From Marsupella aquatica (taxonomy: Eukaryota; Marchantiophyta), in the NCBI GenBank assembly GCA_973895155.1, contig OZ316897.1:1426001-1490000 (forward strand): a stretch of 64,000 bases of DNA, given 5' to 3'. The notes below the pieces were generated by a model. The model saw nothing but the letters and a program-made list of their open reading frames with translations, was not told the DNA's origin and ran no database searches. The position numbers were made by a program, and so were the translations under genes. The first letter of the stretch is position 1. Every line of letters starts with the position of its first letter. Shown here piece after piece: positions 54,174-63,599 of the stretch.

Positions 54174-54511
54174 ACGTCTGCATGAATTCTTTCTAGGAAC
54201 TTGGGTATCCTTTTGTCAGTCTTCGTTGGGGATGGGCGAAGGACTAGCTTCCCTTGCGAGCAAGGTAAGCATGGTTCTTTCAATGAGGCTGGGTGCACTG
54301 AGGCGGGGATGCCTCGAGAATCTTTGAGGATCCTCTGGAACATTCGTAGGCCTGGGTGGCCGAGACGTCGATGCCATAGTTCTGTGGTGCTAATCAGTTG
54401 GGATATTACGTGGTAATTGTCTATTTTTGTTATATAAAAGCCTAATGGGAACGCCTTTAATGTTTCTTTGATCGTAGTTCCTGATGCAGTGGTCTCTAGT
54501 ATATTCAACAC
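54122..54511 (-). pseudogene. pol: Copia integrase, zinc-binding N-terminus (frameshifted)
   Basis: It contains LWHRRLGHPG and CLPCSQGKL, the HHCC zinc motif of integrase, followed by HADVCGP with the first catalytic Asp. It is linked to the core only by a frame change near 54160, and to protease by another near 54577. Confidence 0.85.
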
Positions 54512-54573
54512 CTCTTGGCCACTAATAGTGTTTGTCTGGATGTGGAATCCGTTCTCTCGGATATCCTTGAAAC

Positions 54574-55836
54574 TTAGTAAGTTTCTTGTGGCTCGGGGGC
54601 ATAGATTGCAGAGCGTATGTGTATGGTTGTTTTCTGTGGTAAGATTACCATCGCAGGGCCATTTCCCTCTTCTAATTGATGGTTGCCTAGGATAGTCGTG
54701 ACACTTCTATCGGATGGATCAATGTATTTGAAATGTTTGCGCTCCCTGAGGATGGAGTGGGAAGTCCCACTGTCGACTATGCAACAAGTAGGATCATCTA
54801 ATGGATTATGTGCATCTGAAATAGGAGCTAAGTGTATTTCTGGTCTTATCTCAGTGGAATCAAGAAATGCCCCATGTGATTCTCGTGCGCCTTCGCCGAT
54901 ACTGGCTTTATAGAGCGCGACCAGATGTGCAGGTGCTCTACATTGTTTCTGGACATGACCTTTCGTTCCACATCTGTAATAGGTCATGGCTTCTTCTGGT
55001 TTCTGTGGGTGGCTGCGAGGATTTGATCTGACTTGCTGTGGCTGTTTCCAGGTATTGCTATTGTAGGTGTTTCGTGAACGGCCGCGGCCCCTGCCTGATG
55101 CGCGAAATTGGCCTCGACCGTCACTCCTAAAATCGCCCCATCGGCCTCTAGAGGTATTTCTACCCCGTCCGTTGCCACGCCCTCTGTAGGAACTTCTGGG
55201 GTCAGTGCGTGGATTATTAAAATGGGTCTCCGTGTGGGGTTGGGGTGGTAAGGTACCCGGAGGCCTCTGCTTGGTGTTTTCCAGCAAAAGTATCTGGTGC
55301 TTTTCGGCAAGCAGCATATGGGCTATGAGCTCCGAGTATTTGGTAAAGTTCATGTTTCGGTATTGTGTTGAAATGACCATGTTCGTAGAATGGAGTGTAG
55401 AAAGAGTTTTTTCGATCTGTTCCTGATCATTCACCGGTTTTTGACAGACTACGAGTTGGGAGGTAATGCAGAACAGCTCACTATTGTAAGCTGCGATGGT
55501 TTTGTGATCTTGCACCCTCAGATTGATCCAATCGTGTAGGGCCGCCGGGAGGAAGATTGTTCGGGTATGGTCAAATCTAGAAAGGAGTGCTTCCCACAAT
55601 CGGCGTGGGTTGAGCTCGTTTAGATATTGAAGCTTTAGTGGTTCAGTCAAATGTCGCCTGATTAAGATCAGCGCTTGAGCTTGCTCCTGTAAAGTAGATC
55701 CTGTGTCGAAGGTGATCGTGTCTGCAATGTCTTTGGATGTCAAGTATGCCTCTATGTCCAATTGCCAAGAAAGATAGTTGGCGCCATCAATACTTAATGG
55801 CTGGAAATATAACTTTTCCATGGCTGCCGGAGGCAT
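54574..55836 (-). CDS. gag: Copia gag and protease
   Basis: This is a 420-codon frame from ATG 55836. The gag domain (UBN2 type, with LSWQLDIEAYL and the LQYLNELNPRRLWEALL region) spans residues 1-190. An Arg/Gly-rich stretch follows at about 215-265. Next is a zinc knuckle whose first Cys is replaced by Tyr (YYRCGTKGHVQKQC). The protease active site DSGTSHSIL is near residue 350. The native frame is lost after IYAPE near 54580. Confidence 0.9.
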   Translation of the reverse strand: MPPAAMEKLYFQPLSIDGANYLSWQLDIEAYLTSKDIADTITFDTGSTLQEQAQALILIRRHLTEPLKLQYLNELNPRRLWEALLSRFDHTRTIFLPAALHDWINLRVQDHKTIAAYNSELFCITSQLVVCQKPVNDQEQIEKTLSTLHSTNMVISTQYRNMNFTKYSELIAHMLLAEKHQILLLENTKQRPPGTLPPQPHTETHFNNPRTDPRSSYRGRGNGRGRNTSRGRWGDFRSDGRGQFRASGRGRGRSRNTYNSNTWKQPQQVRSNPRSHPQKPEEAMTYYRCGTKGHVQKQCRAPAHLVALYKASIGEGARESHGAFLDSTEIRPEIHLAPISDAHNPLDDPTCCIVDSGTSHSILRERKHFKYIDPSDRSVTTILGNHQLEEGNGPAMVILPQKTTIHIRSAIYAPEPQETY

Positions 55837-56260
55837 GATTACTATGATTATATGTAGTATGCGTTTCAGTGGCGGAAATACAATTTGTCTAGATTGATGA
55901 ATTCACAAATTGATGACATGAATAAATGGAATGTGAAGAGCTTTCGTAATTGGAGGTGTTAGCTGGAGTGGTCGATTGTAATTTGCGTTGGTTGCTGCAC
56001 TCCAGCCTCTCGCTTTGTCTGATTGTCCGATCGCGTTGTGCACGGCTGCTTGCACGCTCGCCTTGCCTCTGTTCGTAGTCTTGAAAACTTCACGCGGCGA
56101 GTATATTGCGTGCGCGTTGGACGTTCATGAGACGCAACACTTCGTGCAAAACCTTCACGCGGTGACTAAAGATCGGACAAGTGTGAGCGTGGTTCGTAGA
56201 AGGGCGGAGGAAAAAAAAATTTAAAGGAAAAAAACCAGAGCACTACTCGTGCTGATAACG

Positions 56261-56430
56261 TGTTGGACCATGACAAGATGGAAAAAGATCTCGTGTATAC
56301 TCCCAAGGAGAAGAATAAGTACATGCGGCTTGAAGGCCGTTGCCCTGAGGCAGTTATCCTAACTGGGTTAGGTAGAACTCTAGTTAGGCAAGTAGAACTA
56401 TGGTAAGTAGGTTTAACCTGGGTTACAACA
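56261..56430 (-). repeat. Copia 5' LTR, 170 bp
   Basis: TGTTGG to ACAACA, followed by AGTAC (56431-56435). On the minus strand it precedes the CGTTATCAGCACG primer-site candidate and gag. Confidence 0.95.
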
Positions 56431-56435
56431 AGTAC

Positions 56436-56716
56436 ATTATTATTGCTAAATTATGAAACAAAAGAGATCCAAATGCAATCGCAATGGTCGCGGATCCACA
56501 AATACTTTGCGAGACAAATAGTATCTGAAAGAGTTGCAAATTCAATCCGATCTCAAACAAATTGCGAGGTATTTAGCTTCGCAACATTATGTTGCAAACC
56601 TTTGAGCATGGTTTATTGTGATGCGTGTTTGATCACAAAATATCTGAAGTCGATGACATCGCAAGACCATCCCGGCGTAAAAAAAACTTTGCACAAGGGG
56701 CCAATATGTAGTAGTG
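56436..56716. repeat. Right terminal region of the CACTA element with TTGCGA repeats
   Basis: At least seven TTGCGA or TCGCAA words occur between 56470 and 56665, matching the left cluster. The segment ends CCAATATGTAGTAGTG, the inverted CACTA end. Confidence 0.65.
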
Positions 56717-56719
56717 GTT

Positions 56720-59372
56720 ATTGTTGGGTCCGATTGTGCCCATCAGAGTTTCCTGAACCATTCTTTAGGTCTATGAGGGCTTTTCTCTAGGGTTTCGAGA
56801 TCTAGAAACTCCTTCTCAGGAATCTAAGCAGCCGTATCTTTTCTTGATTTTGTGCTCGATCTTTGTGATTCCTTGTTTTCATGTTTGCTTCATTGAAATT
56901 GGAGCTCACTGTTCTCTTCATGGTCTACTACTGCACTATCTAAATTTTCTGTAGTCCATTTGTTATAAAGTTTGCACCTCAAGTGTCTGTGGAATCTCTC
57001 TGGTTTCAAGGGGATTATGCTAACCGTGCCTTTCAACTTTCAATGGAAAAGTGAGCTGACCTATAGCCTACATCGTGCGCCTATAGTCATACACCCTACA
57101 AGCAAACTTTGTAAGTTTTTCTCGTACTATGAGAATACTGCTCTGTATCAATTGTATGATTGTGCGAAGAGCATTTTTGGAATGGAATGATCCACCAAAT
57201 TAAAAGTGATTGGATGGTTGAAAGTCTACCTTCCTGCGCTACATCTCTATGATGCACCACATAGGGTTCACTCAAACCTGTAGTTGTCATCCTGCTCTTT
57301 TTTATGATTATCCTCAAGTCCAATGGAAAAGGGAGGGCTATTGTTCTTCTCGGGCTATCCTATCGGGAATCCTAATTGGAAATCTATGATCCATGCAATT
57401 GATCAAAATCTACTATTGACAGGTTTAAGACCAATTTCAGCCTCGACGCAATGAACCTCAATCTCCTTGTTGTACGCTTTATATATCTAATATATCCTTT
57501 TGTGGTTTTAACTTTACGACTAGCTTCCATTCGCTCCCGTTGAATTATTTGCTCCCGTTGAATTCCAGTAGATCCTTAGTGGAAATTTGTCTAACGTGTG
57601 GACAATCAAATCTCTGTGTTTCCTCACACCTCCAGTGTTTGAACTTCCTATCCGTTTGATCGGTGTTGCTGCTCGGGGTGCTGCTCCCTCAATGGATGAG
57701 AGTGCTAATATTTCTGACTATGCAGTGCTATCTGGACTGCATTTGAGCTATCTCCAACAGTCCTCAAATTATTTTTGACTCGGAGTCCAGCCCTGAATAT
57801 AAGTTGAACTTGCACATCAGTGTCACTTATTCGAGATTACGTACCTAGTGCGTTAGTTAGTGTCAAAAGTCAGTGTCTTCAAATTAAATGGCTTGGAAAC
57901 TTAAGAACCTGGCAAGGTATTCCCAATACAGTATCTAATGACGTAGACTCATATTTCAAAAAGTTGTTGTTGATTGTTTCCGAAGCAACTTCATTCATAA
58001 GTGAATGAAATTAAACATTGCTTGAAACGGTGCTGGAATACTTTGTCATTGGAGTGACATAATTGAACTTCATTTAACACCAGTTGACCAGCTCGGCTAT
58101 ACTTGTTGCACAACACTTACCTAGGTGCACAGTTTCCGCCATCAGCTATTAATTTTGAATTGATAGCAGCCGTGGATAGTCCTTGTGAGAGGTTGTTAGC
58201 TTTCCAATGAACCATGTGCGACAGACTTAGCAGAATTGCAGAAAGAGTACATATATTACCCGCAATGGAAGAGGATTTGCCGCTCATTACAGTTAGTTTG
58301 GGATCGATCAAGGAAATGACAAATGGTCACGGAGGGTTCAATCAGTAGTGCTTACTTACGCATACATAAGGCCTTTCCAATTACTTGCAGCAGGCAAGGG
58401 TTTACTGCTTGTGAAAGGGTTCATGTAATTGTTTGTGCTACTTACTTAAGTTCTCTTCAGAGCACCGTCTTCACGCCCAATTGGGATCAGAGCACTCTCT
58501 GGTCAATCATTTGTGTTTGTTGCCCAGGTAAACAGCTAGTGACTGTAGCTACTGAATATCTTTATACAGTAGAGTTAGAATTTTTTCTCGCTCAATAGAG
58601 TGGCCGGCTCCATAGAAATTGTCAACCAGGATATATTGCAGCAGTGGGAACATCAGAGAACATTAGACAGCGGCATGCCGTCTGGGAAAACATCTCTTCT
58701 CCTTTAGTGAGCACCTATCCTATACAGTCAAGTGCATTCCGGCGACCGTCCACTTTAGCAACCTGCTCAACTTCCTGTTGGAAGCCATTGCTGGGAAGGA
58801 GAACAAAATCATGTCATACGGTCCAAAAAGAGTATTGCTTGGGACCTTCAAATTGGCAAACACGCTATAAATCCTGATCGCTTTTCTGTCATCAAACTGT
58901 TTGTTTGGGGAGCAGGTTAATGAATATGCACTAGAGGTTTGCATATATGCGGTTTGAATATCGCACCTACACTAGAGAAAGACAACAGAATATGGTTGAG
59001 CTAAGATTTGGCATACACCTTTGTGACAGGTAGCTGCACTAGGGGATGACAACAAAACGTGGTTGAAGCTAAGGCTTGACATACACCTATATTATAGGTA
59101 TTTGCATGTGTATCAGTCAAGGGATGCTATATCTTGCAGTTTGAGTTTCCTGTGGTCAACAATACATTGACTAGGGCTTTGAAGAAGGGCTCTCTGCTAA
59201 GGAAGAGAGAGGAAGTGTCCATGGCAGTGTACTCACAACCATTGCAATAGGCATTAATTTTCTATGCCTTTTATATCCCGTTCAATCCATCCTTGGTTGT
59301 GTGGTCTATGGAAAATAACCTAACCTTTTTTGGGTATCATGTTTCTAAGTTTTTTGTGTTATCCACTTGCAG
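56720..59372. other. Non-coding or unrecognised DNA after the CACTA element
   Basis: Only short ORFs without recognisable domains occur here in all frames. Several AG/GT pairs could be splice sites, so upstream exons of the plus-strand gene at 59882 may be present, but none can be supported. No repeats longer than a few tens of bases were noticed. Confidence 0.5.
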
Positions 59373-59472
59373 ATTGTGGACAACCTTGAAAGTTGGAACT
59401 TTATGAGAGTAAATAGACCTTTTGCTACGAGGCACATTTACTCTTCTCCTTCATACAAACAGCGCCAAGAAA
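59373..59472 (+). CDS. Possible small exon upstream of the dioxygenase-like gene
   Basis: A stretch of 33 open codons sits between a strong acceptor (CACTTGCAG) and a perfect donor (GTAAGT). Only one frame is open. The next exon (59882) begins directly after TTTCTTGTAG, but the phases do not match, so either the model is wrong or there is a frameshift. Confidence 0.3.
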
Positions 59473-59532
59473 GTAAGTATATCATGAGCCCCCGTTGGCA
59501 AAGAAAGTCTTGTCCTTGAAATAACAAAATAC

Positions 59533-59866
59533 ATGTTTGAAAAAATTCTAAGACTTAGTTACAAATCAAGGCATTGTGGTACACACATCCGAAAGGGTCG
59601 GTGTACTGTTTGACCTTAGTTGTAAATTTACAAACCTAAAAAAAATATGTTTGAAAAAACTATGAAAAGTTACAAATTAAGGCATTTCGGTACACACATC
59701 CAAAAGGGTCGGTGTACTGTTTGACCCGAGTTGTAACTTTACAAACCTAAAAATATATGTTTGAATTTTTTTTAAAAGTTACAAATTAAAGCATTCTTGT
59801 ACACACACATTTGTAAGAGTTGGCGTCTTGTTTGACCCAAGTTGTAACTTTATGAACTTAATAATT
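59533..59866. repeat. Three tandem copies of about 112 bp
   Basis: Units starting ATGTTTGA begin at 59533, 59647 and 59757. Each holds GGTGTACTGTTTGACC (or a variant) and GTTGTAACTTTA. The array lies in the putative intron just before the exon at 59882. The third copy is the most divergent. Confidence 0.8.
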
Positions 59867-59881
59867 TTTGTTTTCTTGTAG

Positions 59882-60583
59882 ATGGTCAAACAAAAAACAA
59901 CTCACCTGATTGAAAATAAATGTGAAGCATGGGGAGATGATTTTTCTGTTAATTTATTTGTTCAAATTTGGGTATACTTGAGCAAATTGCACCTTGGAAA
60001 AGAAAGGTTTGCACTGTCTTGGATTCTAAGAGACGAAAAAGTTCTTGTACTTTTTGTTACAAAAGTACTCAATATCACGCTCAATAGATCCTCAAAGTTT
60101 TCCAAAGCTATATTTTGGAATGGGTTTAAAAATTGCAAGGAAAGACAAAATGAAGTTCCTGTGTTCTGTCCGGATACACGGAAAGAAATTGATGAAATGT
60201 TTTCCAATCATCAATGTAGGTTGAACTTACCAAAACCCATACGTCAGTTCATTGGAATATTTTCTCACTATACTCAAAGAAAACTTCAAACTATGAGAAA
60301 AGTTCAAGAAACCTCTTGTGCTACAAGTAGTTTTTTTTCTAAAGTAGAAGTAACTGTCCACCGTATCTCTTCCTCTCGTGTTGCACATTACAAAGGGTGC
60401 ATCCTTGGAACATGGAATGGTAAGAAGACTAGTTCTTCCTCTGCTAATGTTCGGTTTATATTTAGGGACTTCCCTAATGATTTTGTGGTTATGGACAAAA
60501 CCCATAACTGTACATATTTTTACGATAGGTCAGGATCCAAGCCTTATCTTATAGCAGTGGTTGTAGGCCATCAAAAACTATAA
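59882..60583 (+). CDS. Uncharacterised ORF preceding the dioxygenase-like ORF
   Basis: A 233-codon frame starts exactly after a TTTCTTGTAG acceptor. It is Lys-rich and has no strong motif. A segment around residues 175-230 (the YKGCILGTWNG block and YFYDRSG) looks globular. It stays in the same frame as 60683-61279, with a TAA (60581) and a TGA in the 99 bases between, so the two may be one eroded gene. Family not recognised. Confidence 0.45.
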   Translation: MVKQKTTHLIENKCEAWGDDFSVNLFVQIWVYLSKLHLGKERFALSWILRDEKVLVLFVTKVLNITLNRSSKFSKAIFWNGFKNCKERQNEVPVFCPDTRKEIDEMFSNHQCRLNLPKPIRQFIGIFSHYTQRKLQTMRKVQETSCATSSFFSKVEVTVHRISSSRVAHYKGCILGTWNGKKTSSSSANVRFIFRDFPNDFVVMDKTHNCTYFYDRSGSKPYLIAVVVGHQKL

Positions 60584-60682
60584 TGTGAAACTATGAGTTT
60601 GATTTGAAGTTTATTAGTTTCCTTATTTGATTCACATTACGAGATTAAAAGGGGAAAAAACAAGGCATCATTCGAGAGTTAC

Positions 60683-61279
60683 ATGACAGGATTTGGTCCT
60701 TTTGATAATCCATACAAGTCCAAAAGAGTATCTTTTTATACTCACAAAACAAAAATCAGACATCTCTTAACAGACTGTGCACAATCCATGACTTCCGCTT
60801 TTGAGGATTTAGTTGATAAGTACTCTCATCTTGAGCTTGTCAACATCATTTTGGCTCTTTATATGTGGTGGTGCCCTAGAGTGTTGGAAAGTTATTTCAA
60901 ATACTCCCACCCATATCTTGCTCCTGAAGACCACGATATGTCATTTTTTGAGAAAGAATTGGAAAGTAAAGGGCCAAGCCCTTATCAACTATACATCAGC
61001 AAAGATTTCTACACCAAAATGCACGAAGATGAAGACATGGCAGAGTTTACATTATGTTATGCTAGTCATCTAGATTCAACAATTTTGCCAATTGATTTTG
61101 TGATTCCTGAATATGGAATGTGTCTGGGAATTGAAGATGGCAACCTCTTTGCTTTCCGTAGTGATGTTGTACATGGCACAACATACATGAGCTCAACTAG
61201 TAATGCCGCTTATGTAGGTGCTCTTACGATAAATAAAAAATTGGATAGATTGTTACAAAGGAATCATAGAAATACTTAA
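60683..61279 (+). CDS. 2-oxoglutarate/Fe(II) dioxygenase-like ORF
   Basis: This is a 198-codon frame. Near its end it has HLD (in ASHLDST), then about 32 residues later FRSDVVHGT, and then YVGALTINKK. HxD...H with a following basic residue is the Fe(II) and 2-oxoglutarate binding pattern. The GIEDGNLFAFRSDVVHG context is like the TET/JBP-type dioxygenases linked to some transposons. The open frame continues upstream of the listed ATG. The assignment rests on short motifs only. It converges with the minus-strand gene ending at 61403. Confidence 0.4.
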   Translation: MTGFGPFDNPYKSKRVSFYTHKTKIRHLLTDCAQSMTSAFEDLVDKYSHLELVNIILALYMWWCPRVLESYFKYSHPYLAPEDHDMSFFEKELESKGPSPYQLYISKDFYTKMHEDEDMAEFTLCYASHLDSTILPIDFVIPEYGMCLGIEDGNLFAFRSDVVHGTTYMSSTSNAAYVGALTINKKLDRLLQRNHRNT

Positions 61280-61402
61280 ATTTGTTAGATTGTACATCCA
61301 CTTATAAAACTTTCAAAAATGATTTCTTTGTAGTCTCTAGTAGTGATCATAAAAACTTAACATTGCTAGACCTTTACAAATGATTAAAAACATTTTTTCA
61401 GT

Positions 61403-63590
61403 CTATTTTGCACTACATTTTTGACAACTTCTATTCTCAACTATTTGATAAACATCCCAAAGCTCTTCCAAAAGTTCCATACGAGCCTCTTCTTCCTCGA
61501 ATGTTGGCTTGAAAAACATTTTCAGCAACCGATCATATTTCCATCGATACATGGATTTTCCTTCACAACCTCCGCTGACTAGCCCACTACGATGAATTCT
61601 TGGATTGTCTATGCATTCAGTTTGAGTACTAGTATTCATGCTGTAAACAGTCATAACACTACTGTCACATGAACTGCAACCAGACTCTTCACCTGAAACA
61701 CATTTAAATTAACAATCCTATCAAATTCACAGTATTACTCAAAATGCAGTAATCTAGATTGTCTCACAAAGATATACTTGTCATAGTGACTATTCACTCA
61801 GGCCCGGGGTCCTCACTTCTTTTCTTCCGACCCATCATGCGCGAATAAGTATAGGGTTTTTTTATTGGCTTTAGTGAAATACTTTTAAATTTTTGTTTAA
61901 GAAGATTAGGGTTATTTTAATCCAATTTTGAGAATTATAAGAATCATAGGGTTTTTTATTATCAAATATGGGAATATTCTTGGAATATTCCATTAATTTA
62001 GGGGTAAAAAAAGTCATAAAAAAAACTTTATTGACTTAACTTTTAGGGTGTTTATTCCCCCAAAACTTTGAGCGTGATATGGGACACCCCTTGGATTGAG
62101 GCCCCCGAGCACTCAGGCAATTACTTTTTCTGTCACCGAATCAGTCATGTACTTAAAAGGTAGTACAATATAGCATGGTGAAATGTTTTGTGTGTGCTGA
62201 TCTTTACAAATTAAAGTAGCAAATAGTCTCACGCTTATGATAGCATCCACATAACACTACATGTAGTTAAAACGTATGTGTTCTATGTACATTTACGTTT
62301 TCTTGGAGATACTTCTATCTTAATACTTCCAGGAAAGCTAGAAGTAGCACCATCATCAAACAAAGAATGCTTAGGAATATATATCTCGTAATCCACCTGC
62401 ATCTCGTTTGTTGTTCATTTGAGCAATGACTTTCCCTGCCTGGTTTGCTGTCAAATTGACCAAAATGTCCACAGGTACTTTGAATGAATGACGTAGCTGT
62501 CTCAACTGATCTATTGCTTCTCCTCTTGTATGACATTTCAGTAATTTCATGCGCTCTTTCCTTGTCAGTGTTTCATTATCAAATGAAACATGTTTGTAAC
62601 GTAGACATTCTTTTACAATGCCTGCACACAAGTCCAGATGTACATAAGAATCACACAATATATAATCTAGTATAAAAAGAATTTGCCGTGTATATATAGC
62701 TAAACAATTTAGAAAGTAAGATTCATACCAGATGTCGGATACTCTCCATGCATATCCAAAAACATTTGTTGTCATTCCTTTTTAGCATCAATGAGAAGAC
62801 TCATGCCCTTCACACTTATACCACCTTCCCACTCTGTCATCTCTATCCCCAATGAATCTGCATAGCTAATTTGTTTTGGTGTAGGCTCCTTCATTGGTTC
62901 CTCCCCTTTATCTTCTGTGTCTTCATCCTTGATATCAACAAGGATCATTCGTAAAAACTCTTTGGCTGTCGGGGTTCCGTGTTCTGTTGCCGTTGCTCTT
63001 ACTTTCACTTCAGGCGACAATTCAGATCCCAAGTTGACTGGAGATTGTTGTGTACCATTTCCGTAATTGGAAAAAACATTCTCAGTTGCTTTCAAGTTCT
63101 CTATGTTGTGCAAGTTCCTCTTCGGTGCCATTTCAAAAGATCTGCACATGTCATTCCCCAACTTACTACATCTCATTCTCTGTAGACAGTAAAATCCACA
63201 GGAGATAACTTACCCACAAATTTTAAATTCTTCCTGTTTGTAACACGACTTAACATCACATATGTTAGACCAGGAGCAAACGCTTCAGTTAGCACAACCA
63301 GAACTTTTCCAGTTAAAGTACATCCTTGTGATTTATGTCCCGTAATCAAATATCCTAACATTAGTGGAAATGTTGACTTCTGGTAACTAATCATGTTCTT
63401 GATTCTTTTGTATTTAGTACATGTGACGGGGTTCCCGTCACTAAAAATTCTCGATAATTGTTTAGCTGGGTTGTGCCATGTAAATAACCATTGTAAATAC
63501 CGTTTTTAAAACTTTTTGAAGTTACTTCCGTCATTATAAGTTGGTAATGCCCCGGCGGGCTTAACTTATTCTTTTTTCTCTCTCGCAATA
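61403..63590 (-). pseudogene. PIF1-like helicase pseudogene with C-terminal extension
   Basis: Read on the minus strand. First comes a fragment with KNGIYNGY (63540-63480), then a frame change, then the helicase C-terminus at about 63470-63173. It has FPLMLGYLITGHKSQGCTL, GLTYVMLSRV and LKFVGKL, as in PIF1/Helitron helicases. After another frame change the extension follows in exons 63176-62729, 62621-62397 and 61692-61403. Introns 62728-62622 and 62396-61693 have GT...AG ends and keep phase. A TGA (62772) lies inside the first of these exons. The extension has two short motifs, KQISYADSLGIE and VDILVNLTANQAGKVI, of a repeated type. Confidence 0.6.
61804..62109. mobile_element. MITE (306 bp) with 9-bp target duplication
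   Basis: CACTCAGGC occurs at 61795-61803 and 62110-62118. The ends CCGGGGTCCTCA and TGAGGCCCCCGAG are imperfect inverted repeats, and the core is T-rich with no ORF. A 9-bp duplication fits Mutator-like elements. It lies within the last intron of the helicase pseudogene. Confidence 0.7.
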
Positions 63591-63599
63591 GTTCTGAGG

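Larger units (their letters stand above)
50555..56430 (-). mobile_element. Ty1/Copia LTR retrotransposon (5,876 bp)
   Basis: The LTRs at 50555-50724 and 56261-56430 are each 170 bp and differ by one base (GAGTTAGG versus GGGTTAGG). AGTAC flanks both sides. Gene order on the minus strand is gag, protease, integrase, RT, RNase H, the Copia order. A CGTTATCAGCACG site after the 5' LTR (right end) fits a Copia primer site, and CCAAGGGGGAG before the other LTR fits a polypurine tract. Frameshifts near 54577 and 54160 and a stop at 53139 disable it. Confidence 0.95.
38587..56716. mobile_element. CACTA (En/Spm) DNA transposon with nested solo LTR5 and Copia element
   Basis: The left end reads CACTAGAAGGAAATTG. 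The right end, read inward on the minus strand, is CACTACTACATATTGG. The two are imperfect inverted repeats starting CACTA. Without its insertions the element is about 9.9 kb. It carries a plus-strand tnp2-type transposase, a SET-like frame, a divergent minus-strand gene and clusters of TTGCGA near both ends. The expected 3-bp target duplication is not seen (CAT left, GTT right), so one end may have decayed. All coding parts have stops or frameshifts. Confidence 0.75.

Noticed and set aside
63173-63394. A Helitron based on the PIF1-like helicase end
   Set aside because: No Rep (HUH) domain, 5'-TC start or hairpin-CTRR end was seen. The introns fit a gene-like structure, so the Helitron label is not supported.
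63419-63440. TGTGACGGGGTTCCCGTCAC looks like the start of another large LTR running off the window
   Set aside because: On the minus strand this stretch is in frame with the helicase fragment and has no matching duplication. The palindrome is likely chance.
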